Assembly: GCF_030687575.1 (NCBI RefSeq) | Contig: NZ_CP117439.1 | Location: forward strand, 5,223,501-5,287,500 | Direction of reading: 5' to 3' | DNA length: 64,000 bases | Origin: Pseudomonas sp. FP2309 | GTDB lineage: Bacteria; Pseudomonadota; Gammaproteobacteria; Pseudomonadales; Pseudomonadaceae | Part shown: one piece after another, positions 18,200 through 26,818 of the stretch | Position numbering within the stretch: position 1 is the stretch's first letter | How the letters are laid out: each line of letters opens with the position of its first letter | Position numbers and translations under genes: made by a program | Notes under the pieces: model-generated | The model's input: the letters and a program-made list of their open reading frames with translations, nothing else | Told to the model about the DNA's origin: nothing | Databases searched by the model: none

Positions 18200-19432
18200 T
18201 TATGCGGCGCGGGGCGACAGGCCCTGCATATCGATGGAAGGCGTGCGCTGGTCGATCAATTCGGCCAGCAATTGGCCGCTGCCGCACGCGAGGGTAAAGC
18301 CCAATGCGCCGTGGCCCAGGTTCAGCCAAAGGTTGCGATAGACGCTGGCACCAATCAGCGGCACTCCGGTCGGGGTGGCAGGCCGCATGCCGGCCCATTC
18401 CACCGCGTGGGCGTAGTCGCCGGCCGCAGGAAATGTCTCGACCGCCTGACGCTTGATCAGCGCCAGGCGCTTGGGCTCAAGGCCGGCATCGAAGCCGACG
18501 ATATCCACCATGGCCGCGACCCGCAGTTGCTCGCCGATCCGCGCGTAGACGACCTTGCGCTCGTAATCGGTGATGCTTACGTTCGGGGCCTGGTGCTGCG
18601 CGCCAATCGGCACGCTCAGGCTGTAGCCCTTGAGCGGGTACAGTGGCAGCGCCAGGCCCGGCAGCCCCAACTCGGCGCTGCGATGCCCGGCTGCCAGCAC
18701 CAGTCGTTGCACCGGCATCACGTCGTTACCCAGTTCGATGGCGTGCACCACCCCGTTCGCGTGGCGAATTGCGGTCACCTTGCGCCCCAGCAAAAAGGTA
18801 CAGCGCCCCGAGGCGGCGAGCCGGGCCGCCAACTGCTGGCAGAACCCATGACAATCGGCCACCTCCTCGCTCGGCGTATGGATACCGCCGACAAAACCAC
18901 CGCCCGCCAACGCCGGCTCCAGGCCCGCGCATTCGGCGGCCGACAGCACCTGCTGGTGCCGGTTATCGATGACCTTGCCGCGCGCCTGGTCGAAGCGAGC
19001 GGCCGTGCGAAACATCACCAACTTGCCATTGCGCCGCCAGTCGAAGCCGTCCAGGCGATCGTCCTCGCGCCATTGCTGCAAGGTGCTCTGGCTCAGCGTC
19101 GCCAGGCGCAGCAGGTGGGCGGCATTGCGGGTGTTCACCGAGTGACGGCAAGCGCCGAGAAAGGCCGCCATCCAACGCCACTGCTGGGGGTCAAGGCGCG
19201 GGCGCAGTTTGAGTGGAGAATCGCCGCGCAGCAGCCAGCCAAGCGCTTGCAGTGGCACGCCGGCATCCGCCAACGGTGCAACATAGCGGTAAGACAATTG
19301 CCCACCGTTGGCGAAACTGGTTTCGCTGCCAAGGCTGTCGCGGGCGTCGATCACGGTCACGTCATGGCCTGCGCGTACCAACGCGTAAGCACTGGCCAAA
19401 CCGATCACCCCGCCGCCAATGATGCACACCAT
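18200..19432 (-). CDS. D-amino acid dehydrogenase-like FAD oxidoreductase (DadA family)
   Basis: The 410-residue flavoprotein begins with the dinucleotide-binding fold IIGGGVIGLASAYALVRAGH and the ribose-binding acidic residue in VTVIDARD, followed by SFANGGQLSYRYVAPLAD, a hallmark of DadA. The C-terminal block GMRPATPTGVPLIG and NLGHGALGFTLACGSG completes the FAD site. It would oxidise a D-amino acid to the imino acid and feed electrons to the respiratory chain. A TTG eight codons upstream (19456) is an alternative start. The usual dadX racemase partner is absent; instead ridA and a binding protein follow. It is divergent from a LysR gene that probably controls it. Confidence 0.85.
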   Translation of the reverse strand: MVCIIGGGVIGLASAYALVRAGHDVTVIDARDSLGSETSFANGGQLSYRYVAPLADAGVPLQALGWLLRGDSPLKLRPRLDPQQWRWMAAFLGACRHSVNTRNAAHLLRLATLSQSTLQQWREDDRLDGFDWRRNGKLVMFRTAARFDQARGKVIDNRHQQVLSAAECAGLEPALAGGGFVGGIHTPSEEVADCHGFCQQLAARLAASGRCTFLLGRKVTAIRHANGVVHAIELGNDVMPVQRLVLAAGHRSAELGLPGLALPLYPLKGYSLSVPIGAQHQAPNVSITDYERKVVYARIGEQLRVAAMVDIVGFDAGLEPKRLALIKRQAVETFPAAGDYAHAVEWAGMRPATPTGVPLIGASVYRNLWLNLGHGALGFTLACGSGQLLAELIDQRTPSIDMQGLSPRAA

Positions 19433-19540
19433 CCCTGCCACCCACCGTTGAATCAAGAGGCCTCAAGCGTAGGCGCAGGTGACAGGCCGCCGACAATGAA
19501 TAAAGATGAGCCACCCATAAACAAAGGTTATGGACCTGCC

Positions 19541-20443
19541 ATGCGCCTGCGTCATATCGAGATCTTCCAAGCCATCCGCCAGACCGGCTCCGTCAGCGCC
19601 GCCGCGCAGTTGCTGCATGTGTCGCAACCGGCAGTGACCAAGGTGCTGCAACACGCCGAGTTGCAGCTGGGGTTCCCGCTGTTTCTGCGGGTGCGCGGCA
19701 AATTGCAGCCCACGCCGGAAGCCCTGGCGCTGGAAAGCGAAGTCGAGAAAGTCACCGCGAGCCTGCAGGGCGTGCGGCGCCTGGCCAAGAGTTTGCGGCG
19801 TGCGCCGGGGCACAGTGTACGCATTGGCGCGATCCCGGCATTGGCCCTGTCTTTGCTGCCTCCGACGATCCTGGCGTGGAAACGCGATTACCCGGACATC
19901 GCCTGCGAGCTGTCCAGCGACCACAGCCGCGAACTGGTGCAAAAGCTATTGATGCGCGAGATCGACCTGGCGCTGACACTCAACTTCTCCGGCCACCCAG
20001 GGCTGACCACCCAAGTGCTGGCCAATGGTGTGCTGGTGGCGCTGGCGTCGAAGGGCTATTGGCCGAATGCCGACCTGCATCGGCCGCTGCCATTGGCCGA
20101 CCTGGCCGGCGCGCCGTTGATCGGCCTGTCCAGCGCCGACCCGTTGGCGGCGAGGCTCGACAGTTACCTGGAAAGTGTCGAGCCCGCACCGCGGGTGACG
20201 ATCTCGGTGCAAACCTACTCACTGGCCCGTGCGATGGTGGAATCCGGCGCGGGGTTAACCGTGATCGACCCCTTCACCGCCTTGGGCGCCTCGACGGCCA
20301 CCACCTGCATCCGTCCACTCAGCCCGCCGCTGCCCATCACGCTGTACGCACTGACCCGCGCCAATGAGCCGCCACCGCATATGCTGGCCAAGCTGCTGGA
20401 GATGTTTGGCGACCGCGCCCGCGAATGGCTGGAGCGCCTGTAA
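19541..20443 (+). CDS. LysR-family regulator of the dadA-like operon
   Basis: The 300-residue protein starts MRLRHIEIFQAIRQTGSVSAAA, the standard LysR winged-helix head, with recognition helix near SQPAVTKVLQHAE. The effector domain contains IGAIPALALSLLPPTI and the later lobe ending RPLSPPLPITLYALTR. The ATG at 19541 is preferred over an ATG at 19496, because only the former aligns with the family N-terminus. It is divergent from the dadA-like/ridA/binding-protein operon across a 108-base spacer, the classical LysR arrangement, so it very likely regulates that operon. Confidence 0.9.
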   Translation: MRLRHIEIFQAIRQTGSVSAAAQLLHVSQPAVTKVLQHAELQLGFPLFLRVRGKLQPTPEALALESEVEKVTASLQGVRRLAKSLRRAPGHSVRIGAIPALALSLLPPTILAWKRDYPDIACELSSDHSRELVQKLLMREIDLALTLNFSGHPGLTTQVLANGVLVALASKGYWPNADLHRPLPLADLAGAPLIGLSSADPLAARLDSYLESVEPAPRVTISVQTYSLARAMVESGAGLTVIDPFTALGASTATTCIRPLSPPLPITLYALTRANEPPPHMLAKLLEMFGDRAREWLERL

Positions 20444-20459
20444 GACCGCGCAGGTCAGG

Positions 20460-21077
20460 TCACAGCACGTAATGCATGATCGCCACGAAATGCAGCAGGC
20501 TGCCGCCGATCACGAACAAGTGCCAGATCCCATGGGAATGGCGCAGGCGATCCTCCAGGGCAAAAAAGATAATGCCCACCGTGTACAACACCCCGCCCGC
20601 GGCCAGCCAGGTAAACCCGGCCGTGCCCAGTGCGGCCAGCAGCGGCTTGACCGCCACCAGCACGATCCAGCCCATCACCGCGTAGATCACGATCGACAGG
20701 ATGCGCGCCTCGGAGCGCGGCTTGATCTCCTGCAGAATGCCGATCACCGCCAGACCCCACACGATGCCGAACAGCGTCCAGCCCCACGGGCCGCGAAGGG
20801 TTACCAGGCAAAACGGCGTGTAGCTGCCGGCGATCAACAGGTAGATCGAAAAGTGATCGACCTTCTGCATGATCTGTTTACGCCGCCCGCGCACGCTGTG
20901 GTACACGGTCGACGCGCTGTACAACACCATCAGGGTAAAGCCATAAATCGCCACGCTGACGATCTTCCAGGGGCTGCCATCCAGACTCGCCACCACCAAC
21001 ATCCACACGACGCCAATACACGCCGCGACTGCACCGAGCAAATGGCTCCAGGCGTTGAAGCGTTCCCCGTGATACAT
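20460..21077 (-). CDS. PAQR family membrane protein (hemolysin III / TrhA type)
   Basis: The 205-residue protein has seven hydrophobic segments and the three conserved PAQR regions: the early E-x-x-N-x-x-x-H pattern in ERFNAWSHLLG, the STVYHSV and DHFSIYLLIAGSYTPF block, and the C-terminal HSHGIWHLFVIGGSLLHF with two or three metal-binding histidines. The family includes proteins annotated as hemolysin III, but a membrane homeostasis role is better supported for bacterial TrhA. Its stop is 16 bases from the convergent LysR stop. Confidence 0.92.
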   Translation of the reverse strand: MYHGERFNAWSHLLGAVAACIGVVWMLVVASLDGSPWKIVSVAIYGFTLMVLYSASTVYHSVRGRRKQIMQKVDHFSIYLLIAGSYTPFCLVTLRGPWGWTLFGIVWGLAVIGILQEIKPRSEARILSIVIYAVMGWIVLVAVKPLLAALGTAGFTWLAAGGVLYTVGIIFFALEDRLRHSHGIWHLFVIGGSLLHFVAIMHYVL

Positions 21078-21221
21078 CTGTCATTGACCTCCTGTAACCG
21101 TTAGCCGCTGGCGGCAAGCCTCCCGCCTTGCGCATCAGAGTGCAAGCCTCGTATGACGTTCCGGCGACGCGGCGCGGTTTTGCGGGCACAATCGAGCGCA
21201 TTCGAACAAGAGCCCACGGCC

Positions 21222-22142
21222 ATGCTGATCGACGAAGAATTCACCCTCAAAAAACTCGAAATCTTCCTGGCGTTCATGCGCACCGGCAACCTCGCCCGCG
21301 CCGCCGCCGAACTGCAAACCAGCAACGTCAGCGTGCACCGCGCCATTCATTCGCTGGAAAACGCCCTGCGCTGCCCCCTGTTCAAACATGAAGGGCGCAA
21401 CCTCACGCCGCTGGAAAGCGCCTACGTACTTGAAGAACGCGCGCAGAAACTGGTGGCCGATGTGGTCGACAGCGTACGTCTGACCCGCGAAGCCGCAGGG
21501 TTTTCGGCCGAGCGCTTCAAGCTGGGCTCGCTGTATTCGCTGACGGTAAAGACCGTACCGCAGCTGATCATGGGCCTGAAAATCCGCCGCAGTGAACTCA
21601 ACATCGACCTGATCCTGGGCTCCAACTTCGACCTGCTCTACAAGCTCAAGAACATGGAAGTCGACGCGATCCTGATCTCCCTCGACGAACACGCCAACGA
21701 CCCGGACTGCGAACAGATCGCGCTGTTCTCCGACGACATCTTCCTCGCCACCCCGGCCGACTCGCCCTTGGACCGCGCCCGCGAAATCGACCTGGCCGAC
21801 GTGCGCGACGCGACCTTCATCACCCTCACCCAAGGCTTCGCCACCCACCAGGACGGCAACCGTGTGTTCAAGCAGGCGGGGTTCGAGCCGAAGGTGGCGA
21901 TGCAGGTCAACGACATCTTCACGCTGTTGAGCATGGTCAGTTCGGGGGTGGGCTATGCGCTGCTGCCGGGGCGGATTGCCGCGGTGTATGAGAACCGCGT
22001 GAAGCTGATACCGCTGCAAGCCAAGTATCGCCTGCAGCAGCATATTGGGGTGGTGTTCCTCAAGGCCAAGGAGCGTGACCCTAATTTGCTGGCGTTGTTG
22101 GCCGAGTGCCGGATGTATGCCAACCGGCAGCTGACCGCCTGA
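21222..22142 (+). CDS. mdcR: LysR-family regulator of malonate utilisation MdcR
   Basis: The 306-residue LysR protein has the winged helix MLIDEEFTLKKLEIFLAFMRTGNLARAAAEL (positions 1-31) and recognition segment NVSVHRAIHSLENAL. The extended N-terminus before the helix-turn-helix, and the GVGYALLPGRIAAVYE segment, agree with MdcR regulators. The ATG at 21222 is chosen by the N-terminus. It faces the end of madM, with 58 bases and a hairpin between, instead of sitting divergently. MdcR proteins activate the malonate operon in Pseudomonas and Acinetobacter relatives; that is the inferred role here. Confidence 0.88.
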   Translation: MLIDEEFTLKKLEIFLAFMRTGNLARAAAELQTSNVSVHRAIHSLENALRCPLFKHEGRNLTPLESAYVLEERAQKLVADVVDSVRLTREAAGFSAERFKLGSLYSLTVKTVPQLIMGLKIRRSELNIDLILGSNFDLLYKLKNMEVDAILISLDEHANDPDCEQIALFSDDIFLATPADSPLDRAREIDLADVRDATFITLTQGFATHQDGNRVFKQAGFEPKVAMQVNDIFTLLSMVSSGVGYALLPGRIAAVYENRVKLIPLQAKYRLQQHIGVVFLKAKERDPNLLALLAECRMYANRQLTA

Positions 22143-22147
22143 CACGC

Positions 22148-22174
22148 CGCCATCGGGGCAAGCCCACGATGGCG
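22148..22174. terminator. Hairpin between convergent mdcR and madM
   Basis: An 8-bp perfect stem CGCCATCG/CGATGGCG encloses GGGCAAGCCCA. There is no T-run, and the GGGGCAAGCCC centre resembles fluorescens-group REP sequences, so it may be a REP half rather than a true terminator. Confidence 0.4.
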
Positions 22175-22200
22175 CCAGACCAGACAACGCACATCCGTCG

Positions 22201-22965
22201 TCAGCCCACCAACCCGCGCATCAGCAAAAACAACAACGACGGCCCCAGCAGACACCCCAGCGCCGTATAGAACGCCGCAGTCAGACAGCCATAAGGCACC
22301 AGTTTCGGATCGGTCGCCGCCAGCCCGCCCGCCACACCACTGGAGGTGCCCATCAACCCGCCGAAGATCACCGCACTGCGAGGATTGTTGAGGCCAATCA
22401 GCGGCGCCACGAACGGGGTCATGACCATTACCAGAATCGCCTTGATCAACCCGGCGGCAATCGACAGCGCCATCACCTCGGAGCTGGCGCCAATCGCCGC
22501 CCCTGTGACCGGCCCGACGATGTAGGTCACCGCGCCCGCCCCAATGGTGGTGAGGCTCACGGCATCGGTGTAGCCGAACGCCATGGCCACGCCGACGCCA
22601 GCGACGAACGATGAGCCCACCCCGACAAACAACGCCAGCACGCCCACAAACCCGGCGCGTTTCAGCTCATCCACACTCACGCCAAACGCCGTGGCGACGA
22701 TTGCGAAGTCCCGCAGCATCGCCCCACCCAACAGCCCGATGCCCGATAACAGCGGAATATCCACCACCCCCTTGGAGCCACCCGTGAAGGCGCCGCCCAC
22801 GTAAGACAGCACCAACCCCAGCAAAATGGCGATGGCCGAGCCATGCAGACGGCCCTTGGTGAAGGTGTCGGAGATCCAGTAGGAGACCCACATGGTCAGG
22901 CCGATTATCGCGAAACCGCTGATCAGGCCGTAGCCGGTGATCACTTTCATCATGGATTCGTACAT
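22201..22965 (-). CDS. madM: Malonate transporter, subunit MadM
   Basis: The 254-residue, highly hydrophobic protein is the larger subunit of the MadLM sodium-malonate symporter. It opens MYESMMKVITGYGLISGFAIIG and contains glycine-rich transmembrane repeats such as GKGVV/GGSKGVVDIPLLSGIGLLGGAML and GVGVAMAFGYTDAVSL. The ATG at 22965 lies five bases beyond the madL stop; a GTG at 22974 overlapping the stop is an alternative start. MadL and MadM together form the carrier, and both follow the decarboxylase genes so that malonate uptake and breakdown are coexpressed. Confidence 0.93.
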   Translation of the reverse strand: MYESMMKVITGYGLISGFAIIGLTMWVSYWISDTFTKGRLHGSAIAILLGLVLSYVGGAFTGGSKGVVDIPLLSGIGLLGGAMLRDFAIVATAFGVSVDELKRAGFVGVLALFVGVGSSFVAGVGVAMAFGYTDAVSLTTIGAGAVTYIVGPVTGAAIGASSEVMALSIAAGLIKAILVMVMTPFVAPLIGLNNPRSAVIFGGLMGTSSGVAGGLAATDPKLVPYGCLTAAFYTALGCLLGPSLLFLLMRGLVG

Positions 22966-22970
22966 GGCAA

Positions 22971-23363
22971 TCACCCGGCTTCTTTGGTGGGAACAACCGC
23001 ACTCGGCTCACGGTTGCCGATGCGTACCAGCACCGGCACCAGGGCAAAGCCCAGCACCACGGCCAGGGTCCCGGCCAGAATCGCCATGGGCCCGCCACTG
23101 ATGGCGCCATACACATTTTGCTGGGCGGCCATGGCCACCACGATCGGAATATAGATTGCCCCCCAGAAGCTCACGCCCTGCTCCGATTTGCCGGTAAACA
23201 GACCGCGCTTGGCCAGGTAACTGCCCAGACCAATCAACAGCAGCATGGCGATACCCACCCCGCCGACGTTGGCCGGGATACCCAGCAACTTGCCTAACAG
23301 CTCACCGATAAACAGCCCTGCCAACGTGCAGAACGCCAAAAAAGCCACACCGTAAATAATCAT
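22971..23363 (-). CDS. madL: Malonate transporter, subunit MadL
   Basis: The 130-residue integral membrane protein is the small subunit of the MadLM malonate carrier. The ATG at 23363 follows GAGGACA on the minus strand; a TTG at 23378 would overlap that site. Four hydrophobic segments are visible, including MIIYGVAFLAFCTLAGLFIG and GGVGIAMLLLIGLGSYLA, and the conserved YIPIVVAMAAQQNV loop. It lies 67 bases after mdcH and just ahead of madM. Confidence 0.93.
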   Translation of the reverse strand: MIIYGVAFLAFCTLAGLFIGELLGKLLGIPANVGGVGIAMLLLIGLGSYLAKRGLFTGKSEQGVSFWGAIYIPIVVAMAAQQNVYGAISGGPMAILAGTLAVVLGFALVPVLVRIGNREPSAVVPTKEAG

Positions 23364-23430
23364 TATTGTTGTCCTCAAAGTGCTCGATCGACATTGTTGT
23401 TTTTGTGCTTCGAAAGCCTTGGGTGGTGCT

Positions 23431-24330
23431 TTATCGGTGGCGGCGCTCCTCCTCTGTCAGCAGGGCCTGCAACGTATCCAGGCGCGCGCCTTCGCAGGCG
23501 ATCACCGTGCCTTGTTCAAACACCCGGCGCGACAGCCCGGTGAGCACGGCGCCCGGTGGCAGTTCGATTTGCAGACGCACGCCGCGCTCGTAGGCGCTTT
23601 GCACGGTGCCGCGCCAGTCAACGATGCGGCACATGTTAAAAGCCAGGTCATCGCGCAGCTGTTCCGGGTTGTGCACCGGTCGCGCGCGGGTGCTGCTCAG
23701 GTAGGTGATGCGCGGCGCCTTGAGTGTCACAAAGGCCTGCGCCAGTGTCCGGGCCGGTTCCTCCAACAGCGCGCAATGGGACGGCACGCTCACGGCCAGG
23801 CGCCGGGCCACGCCATTACCCTTGATACGCTGGGCGACGCGGTTCATCGCGGCGTCGCTGCCGGCGATCACGGTCTGGTTATCGGCATTGATATTAGCCA
23901 GGTACACCGGTGTTTCGGGGCTGTGCACCTCGGCCAACAAGGTTTCAACGGTGGATAACGGCGGGCCGATGAGCGCGGTCATACCGTAGCCGTGCGGATA
24001 AGCCTGTTGCATCAATTCACCGCGCAGGCTGACCAGGCGGACTGCATCGGCAAAATCCAGCGCACCGGCGATCACCGCCGCCGGGTAGGCGCCGATGGAC
24101 AGGCCCGCCACGTAATCCGGCGTGTGTTGCAGCAGACGCGCGTGGGCCACGCCGGCGATCAGCAGGCACAGCTGAACCGCGCGGGTCGACGCGAGGGCGT
24201 TCGCGCTATCGAGCAGGCGAACGTCTTCCCCCAAGGCATCGCTGGCTTCATCCAGGACGTCAGGGGATAACGACTGGAGCATGCCCGGCCGTTGCGCACC
24301 CTGTCCTGGAAACACCAGCAAGCTGCTCAT
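23431..24330 (-). CDS. mdcH: Malonate decarboxylase subunit epsilon (malonyl transferase)
   Basis: The 299-residue protein is an acyltransferase of the FabD fold that moves a malonyl group from malonyl-CoA to the decarboxylase acyl carrier protein, priming the cycle. FPGQGAQRPGM at the start, the nucleophile elbow GLSIGAYP (serine about residue 90) and SVPSHCALLEEP with the catalytic histidine are all present. Its ATG overlaps the mdcG stop as ATGA, so the two are translationally coupled. A long upstream frame to 24465 is rejected. Confidence 0.95.
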   Translation of the reverse strand: MSSLLVFPGQGAQRPGMLQSLSPDVLDEASDALGEDVRLLDSANALASTRAVQLCLLIAGVAHARLLQHTPDYVAGLSIGAYPAAVIAGALDFADAVRLVSLRGELMQQAYPHGYGMTALIGPPLSTVETLLAEVHSPETPVYLANINADNQTVIAGSDAAMNRVAQRIKGNGVARRLAVSVPSHCALLEEPARTLAQAFVTLKAPRITYLSSTRARPVHNPEQLRDDLAFNMCRIVDWRGTVQSAYERGVRLQIELPPGAVLTGLSRRVFEQGTVIACEGARLDTLQALLTEEERRHR

Positions 24331-24923
24331 GCCACGGCCTGCCAGGGGTCGAGGACAAGCTGCGCACCGCTGGCGGTTTTGAGCAGCACGCGCCGTGAGG
24401 GGCCGGCCCATTCGCGCAAGGCCACCGCGCCAAACGGGGTTTGCAATTGCAGGTCTACCGCGCACGGCGCCTTGTCCAATTTCGCCAGCAGCGCGCGGGC
24501 AAGCTCGCGCGCCAGCGGCTGCGGCGCACGCAGAATCAAATCCAGGTCGCTCAGGGCGTGCAACGCTTCAATGCCAGTGGCCAACTCAAAGCCGGCGCTG
24601 CCACTGACGCCCCAATTGGCCTGCGCCAGCACGGGTCGTAGTTGCTCCAGCGCCTGTAATGCCGGCAGGTCACGGGGCGAGATCACGCCGCGCAGCGCTT
24701 CAGGCACCACACGCCGACGCACGGCGGCAATCGGCATATGGGCTGCCAGGCGCTGCTCGCGCAAACGCCCGCGCACGCCCACCGCCACCTGGCCCGCCGG
24801 GGCAACGGCACGACGCACCACCACCGGGTGGCCGGCGCTGATAGCTTCCACCGCCCAGGCCGGTGCGTCGGCGGGCAGGTGCGCCGGGGTCATGCCCCAG
24901 AGCAAGTCGTGGGCGTTCACCAT
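24327..24923 (-). CDS. mdcG: Malonate decarboxylase holo-ACP synthase (phosphoribosyl-dephospho-CoA transferase)
   Basis: The 198-residue nucleotidyltransferase attaches the 2'-(5''-phosphoribosyl)-3'-dephospho-CoA prosthetic group to the MdcC acyl carrier protein. The motif GSAGFELATG followed by DLDLILRAP is the nucleotidyltransferase signature (G-S then D-x-D). It uses the precursor made by MdcB. The start overlaps the mdcE stop by 7 bases and its own stop overlaps the mdcH start, so it is embedded in a tightly coupled operon. Confidence 0.93.
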   Translation of the reverse strand: MVNAHDLLWGMTPAHLPADAPAWAVEAISAGHPVVVRRAVAPAGQVAVGVRGRLREQRLAAHMPIAAVRRRVVPEALRGVISPRDLPALQALEQLRPVLAQANWGVSGSAGFELATGIEALHALSDLDLILRAPQPLARELARALLAKLDKAPCAVDLQLQTPFGAVALREWAGPSRRVLLKTASGAQLVLDPWQAVA

Positions 24924-25687
24924 TGTTCCCGCAGCAGTTGGCGGACGTGACTGGAGGCCGCGCGGTGAGGGGCGCCGAGACGGCCGCTCAACTCACAGCC
25001 GTCCACGTCCTTGATCGCACTCACCAGGCACTCGCTGACTCGCGTCACATCCTCGGCCGTGGGCTGTTCGATCCGCCTGACCGACAAGGTCTCCCACAAC
25101 AGGCCGAGGCTGGCGAAGCTGTCGATGTCATAGGCCATGGGCGGCACGCTGGCGGCCAGGGCTTCGAGTTCTTCTACGCTGCGCAGGGTCACCCGCGCCG
25201 CTGAAGCCTTGCCCATGGCGTGCACCATCACACCGGGATCGCGCAGGGCGATCAGGCGGTTGGCCTGGTAGCCGTGGGCCAGGAATGCACCGGACATGGC
25301 CTTGCCCACCAGCAGCGCGATCACCGGGTGCCCGGCCAGGCGGGCGCGGGCGTAGCTGTCGGCAGCGCCAGCCAGGGCCTGATGGATGCCGAGGGCTTCT
25401 TCGCGACGGCCATACGCCTGGCTTGGTACGTCGACGATGGCAATGATGGGGCGCTTGTCGCCAAGGGCAATGGCTTGATCCACCGCCTTGGCCAGGCCCC
25501 AGCCCTCGAGCAGGCCAACTTCGCCGTTGCGCGCACGGGGGAAACGGTTTTGCGCGTCGGTGACCACGGCAATGAAACGCACCGCCTGTTCACCCAACAT
25601 GCCGTCGGCCACTTTCACTGAGTCCGGCAGCCCGGCGACGGGCGCGGCCCCCGCGCTCAACGCGTTAAACCACTGCAACCCTCTCAT
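24917..25687 (-). CDS. mdcE: Biotin-independent malonate decarboxylase subunit gamma
   Basis: The 256-residue protein is one half of the carboxyltransferase-like pair that decarboxylates malonyl-S-ACP to acetyl-S-ACP and CO2. It has the crotonase-superfamily pattern of the family, including AIVDVPSQAYGRREEALGIH, the HPVIALLVGKAMSGAFLAHG oxyanion region and VMVHAMGKASAARVT. It works with the beta subunit encoded just upstream; the two genes overlap by 4 bases (ATGA). Confidence 0.95.
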   Translation of the reverse strand: MRGLQWFNALSAGAAPVAGLPDSVKVADGMLGEQAVRFIAVVTDAQNRFPRARNGEVGLLEGWGLAKAVDQAIALGDKRPIIAIVDVPSQAYGRREEALGIHQALAGAADSYARARLAGHPVIALLVGKAMSGAFLAHGYQANRLIALRDPGVMVHAMGKASAARVTLRSVEELEALAASVPPMAYDIDSFASLGLLWETLSVRRIEQPTAEDVTRVSECLVSAIKDVDGCELSGRLGAPHRAASSHVRQLLREQW

Positions 25688-26526
25688 GAGCGTTCTCCCT
25701 GATACAGATCGCGAACCGTCGCCGGGTCGATTTGCGCGGTGGTGTCCAGTTCGGCCAGACGCGCGAGGTAAAAATCGGCCTGGCGACTGCGCTGCCGAGC
25801 GGGTACGCCTGCGTGCAACAACGTCGTGACGGTCTGCTGGATCTGCACCACGTCGTCGGCCACATAACGGTCGACCAGGGCACTGTTGAAACGCTGCTCA
25901 CCCCCGGTGAGGCTCCAGATAAAAGGCCGGTCGCGTGAATCGTATTCTTCCAGGCCGGCTTCCTGTTCGATCACCTGCGGACCGTTCAGGCCCAGGCGGG
26001 CCTCACGGGTAACCACCAGGTAGCTGCACAAGCCGGCAGCAATCGACATACCGCCAAAGCAGCCCACGCTGCCCGCCACCACAGCAATCACCGGCTGGTA
26101 CTGGCGCAGATCGACAATCGCCGCGTGGATATCGGCAATCGCCGCCAGCCCCAGGTTGGCCTCCTGCAGGCGCACGCCGCCGGTTTCCAGCAGCAGCACG
26201 GCACGGGTCGGCACGCCGTTGCGATTGTCTTCGGCAGCCAGTTCCAGCGCGCCGGCGATTTTTGCGCCGCCGACTTCACCAAGGCTGCCACCCTGGAAGT
26301 TGCCTTCGATGGCCGCGATCACCACCGGCAAGCCATCAATGCTGCCTTTGGCGATGATGACCCCGTCGTCAGCCTGGGGGACCACGCCTTGGCGGCTGAG
26401 CCAGGGCGACATGACACGTTGGAACGGGTCGAGCAGTTCACGGTAGGAGCCGGCGTCCAGCAAGGCCTTGGCCCGCTGGCGCGCACCGAGTTCGACAAAG
26501 CTGTGTTTGGCGAGCAAGTCAGTCAT
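25684..26526 (-). CDS. mdcD: Biotin-independent malonate decarboxylase subunit beta
   Basis: The 280-residue carboxyltransferase-type subunit pairs with MdcE to decarboxylate malonyl-ACP. The start at 26526 gives MTDLLAKHSFVELGARQRA, the standard head, and overlaps the end of mdcC by 8 bases; a longer frame to 26601 is rejected. Conserved features are GGSLGEVGGAKIAGALELA, VLLLETGGVRLQEANLGL, and the second oxyanion block SVGCFGGMSIAAGLCSYLV. Coupled downstream to mdcE. Confidence 0.95.
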   Translation of the reverse strand: MTDLLAKHSFVELGARQRAKALLDAGSYRELLDPFQRVMSPWLSRQGVVPQADDGVIIAKGSIDGLPVVIAAIEGNFQGGSLGEVGGAKIAGALELAAEDNRNGVPTRAVLLLETGGVRLQEANLGLAAIADIHAAIVDLRQYQPVIAVVAGSVGCFGGMSIAAGLCSYLVVTREARLGLNGPQVIEQEAGLEEYDSRDRPFIWSLTGGEQRFNSALVDRYVADDVVQIQQTVTTLLHAGVPARQRSRQADFYLARLAELDTTAQIDPATVRDLYQGERS

Positions 26527-26818
26527 GGCCGATCTCCTCGAAACCCTGCTCCAGGCGCAAGCGCACCACACCGGGGGTGGCGCCGAAATCGTGGATATCA
26601 ATGTTCAATGCCGGTGGCGTCTGCTCCTGGAAGATCCGCTCGAACAGGTGCTGCCAGCGTTGCTGCGCGCCATTGACCGAGGTCTGCACCTGGATGGTCA
26701 GGGTGCCGGGCACGCCCGGTTCCAACAGCACTTCCAGGTCGCCCGAGCCGACGCAACCCACCAGCGCACGGCCGGTAGGTGGCTGCCCGGCGGGGAATTC
26801 AAAGGATAAGGTTTCCAT
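26519..26818 (-). CDS. mdcC: Malonate decarboxylase acyl carrier protein (delta)
   Basis: The 99-residue carrier holds the acetyl/malonyl thioester during the reaction cycle. The conserved serine in VGSGDLEVLLEP (about residue 25) carries the phosphoribosyl-dephospho-CoA arm in this family. The start is the ATG at 26818, which overlaps the mdcB stop by one base (TGATG); a GTG immediately upstream is the alternative. Sited between mdcB, which makes the prosthetic group precursor, and mdcD. Confidence 0.95.
   Translation of the reverse strand: METLSFEFPAGQPPTGRALVGCVGSGDLEVLLEPGVPGTLTIQVQTSVNGAQQRWQHLFERIFQEQTPPALNIDIHDFGATPGVVRLRLEQGFEEIGHD

Noticed and set aside
18272..19540. An upstream extension of the LysR frame starting at 18272
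   Set aside because: The extra 400 or so codons lie antisense to the dadA-like gene; the LysR homology begins at 19541.
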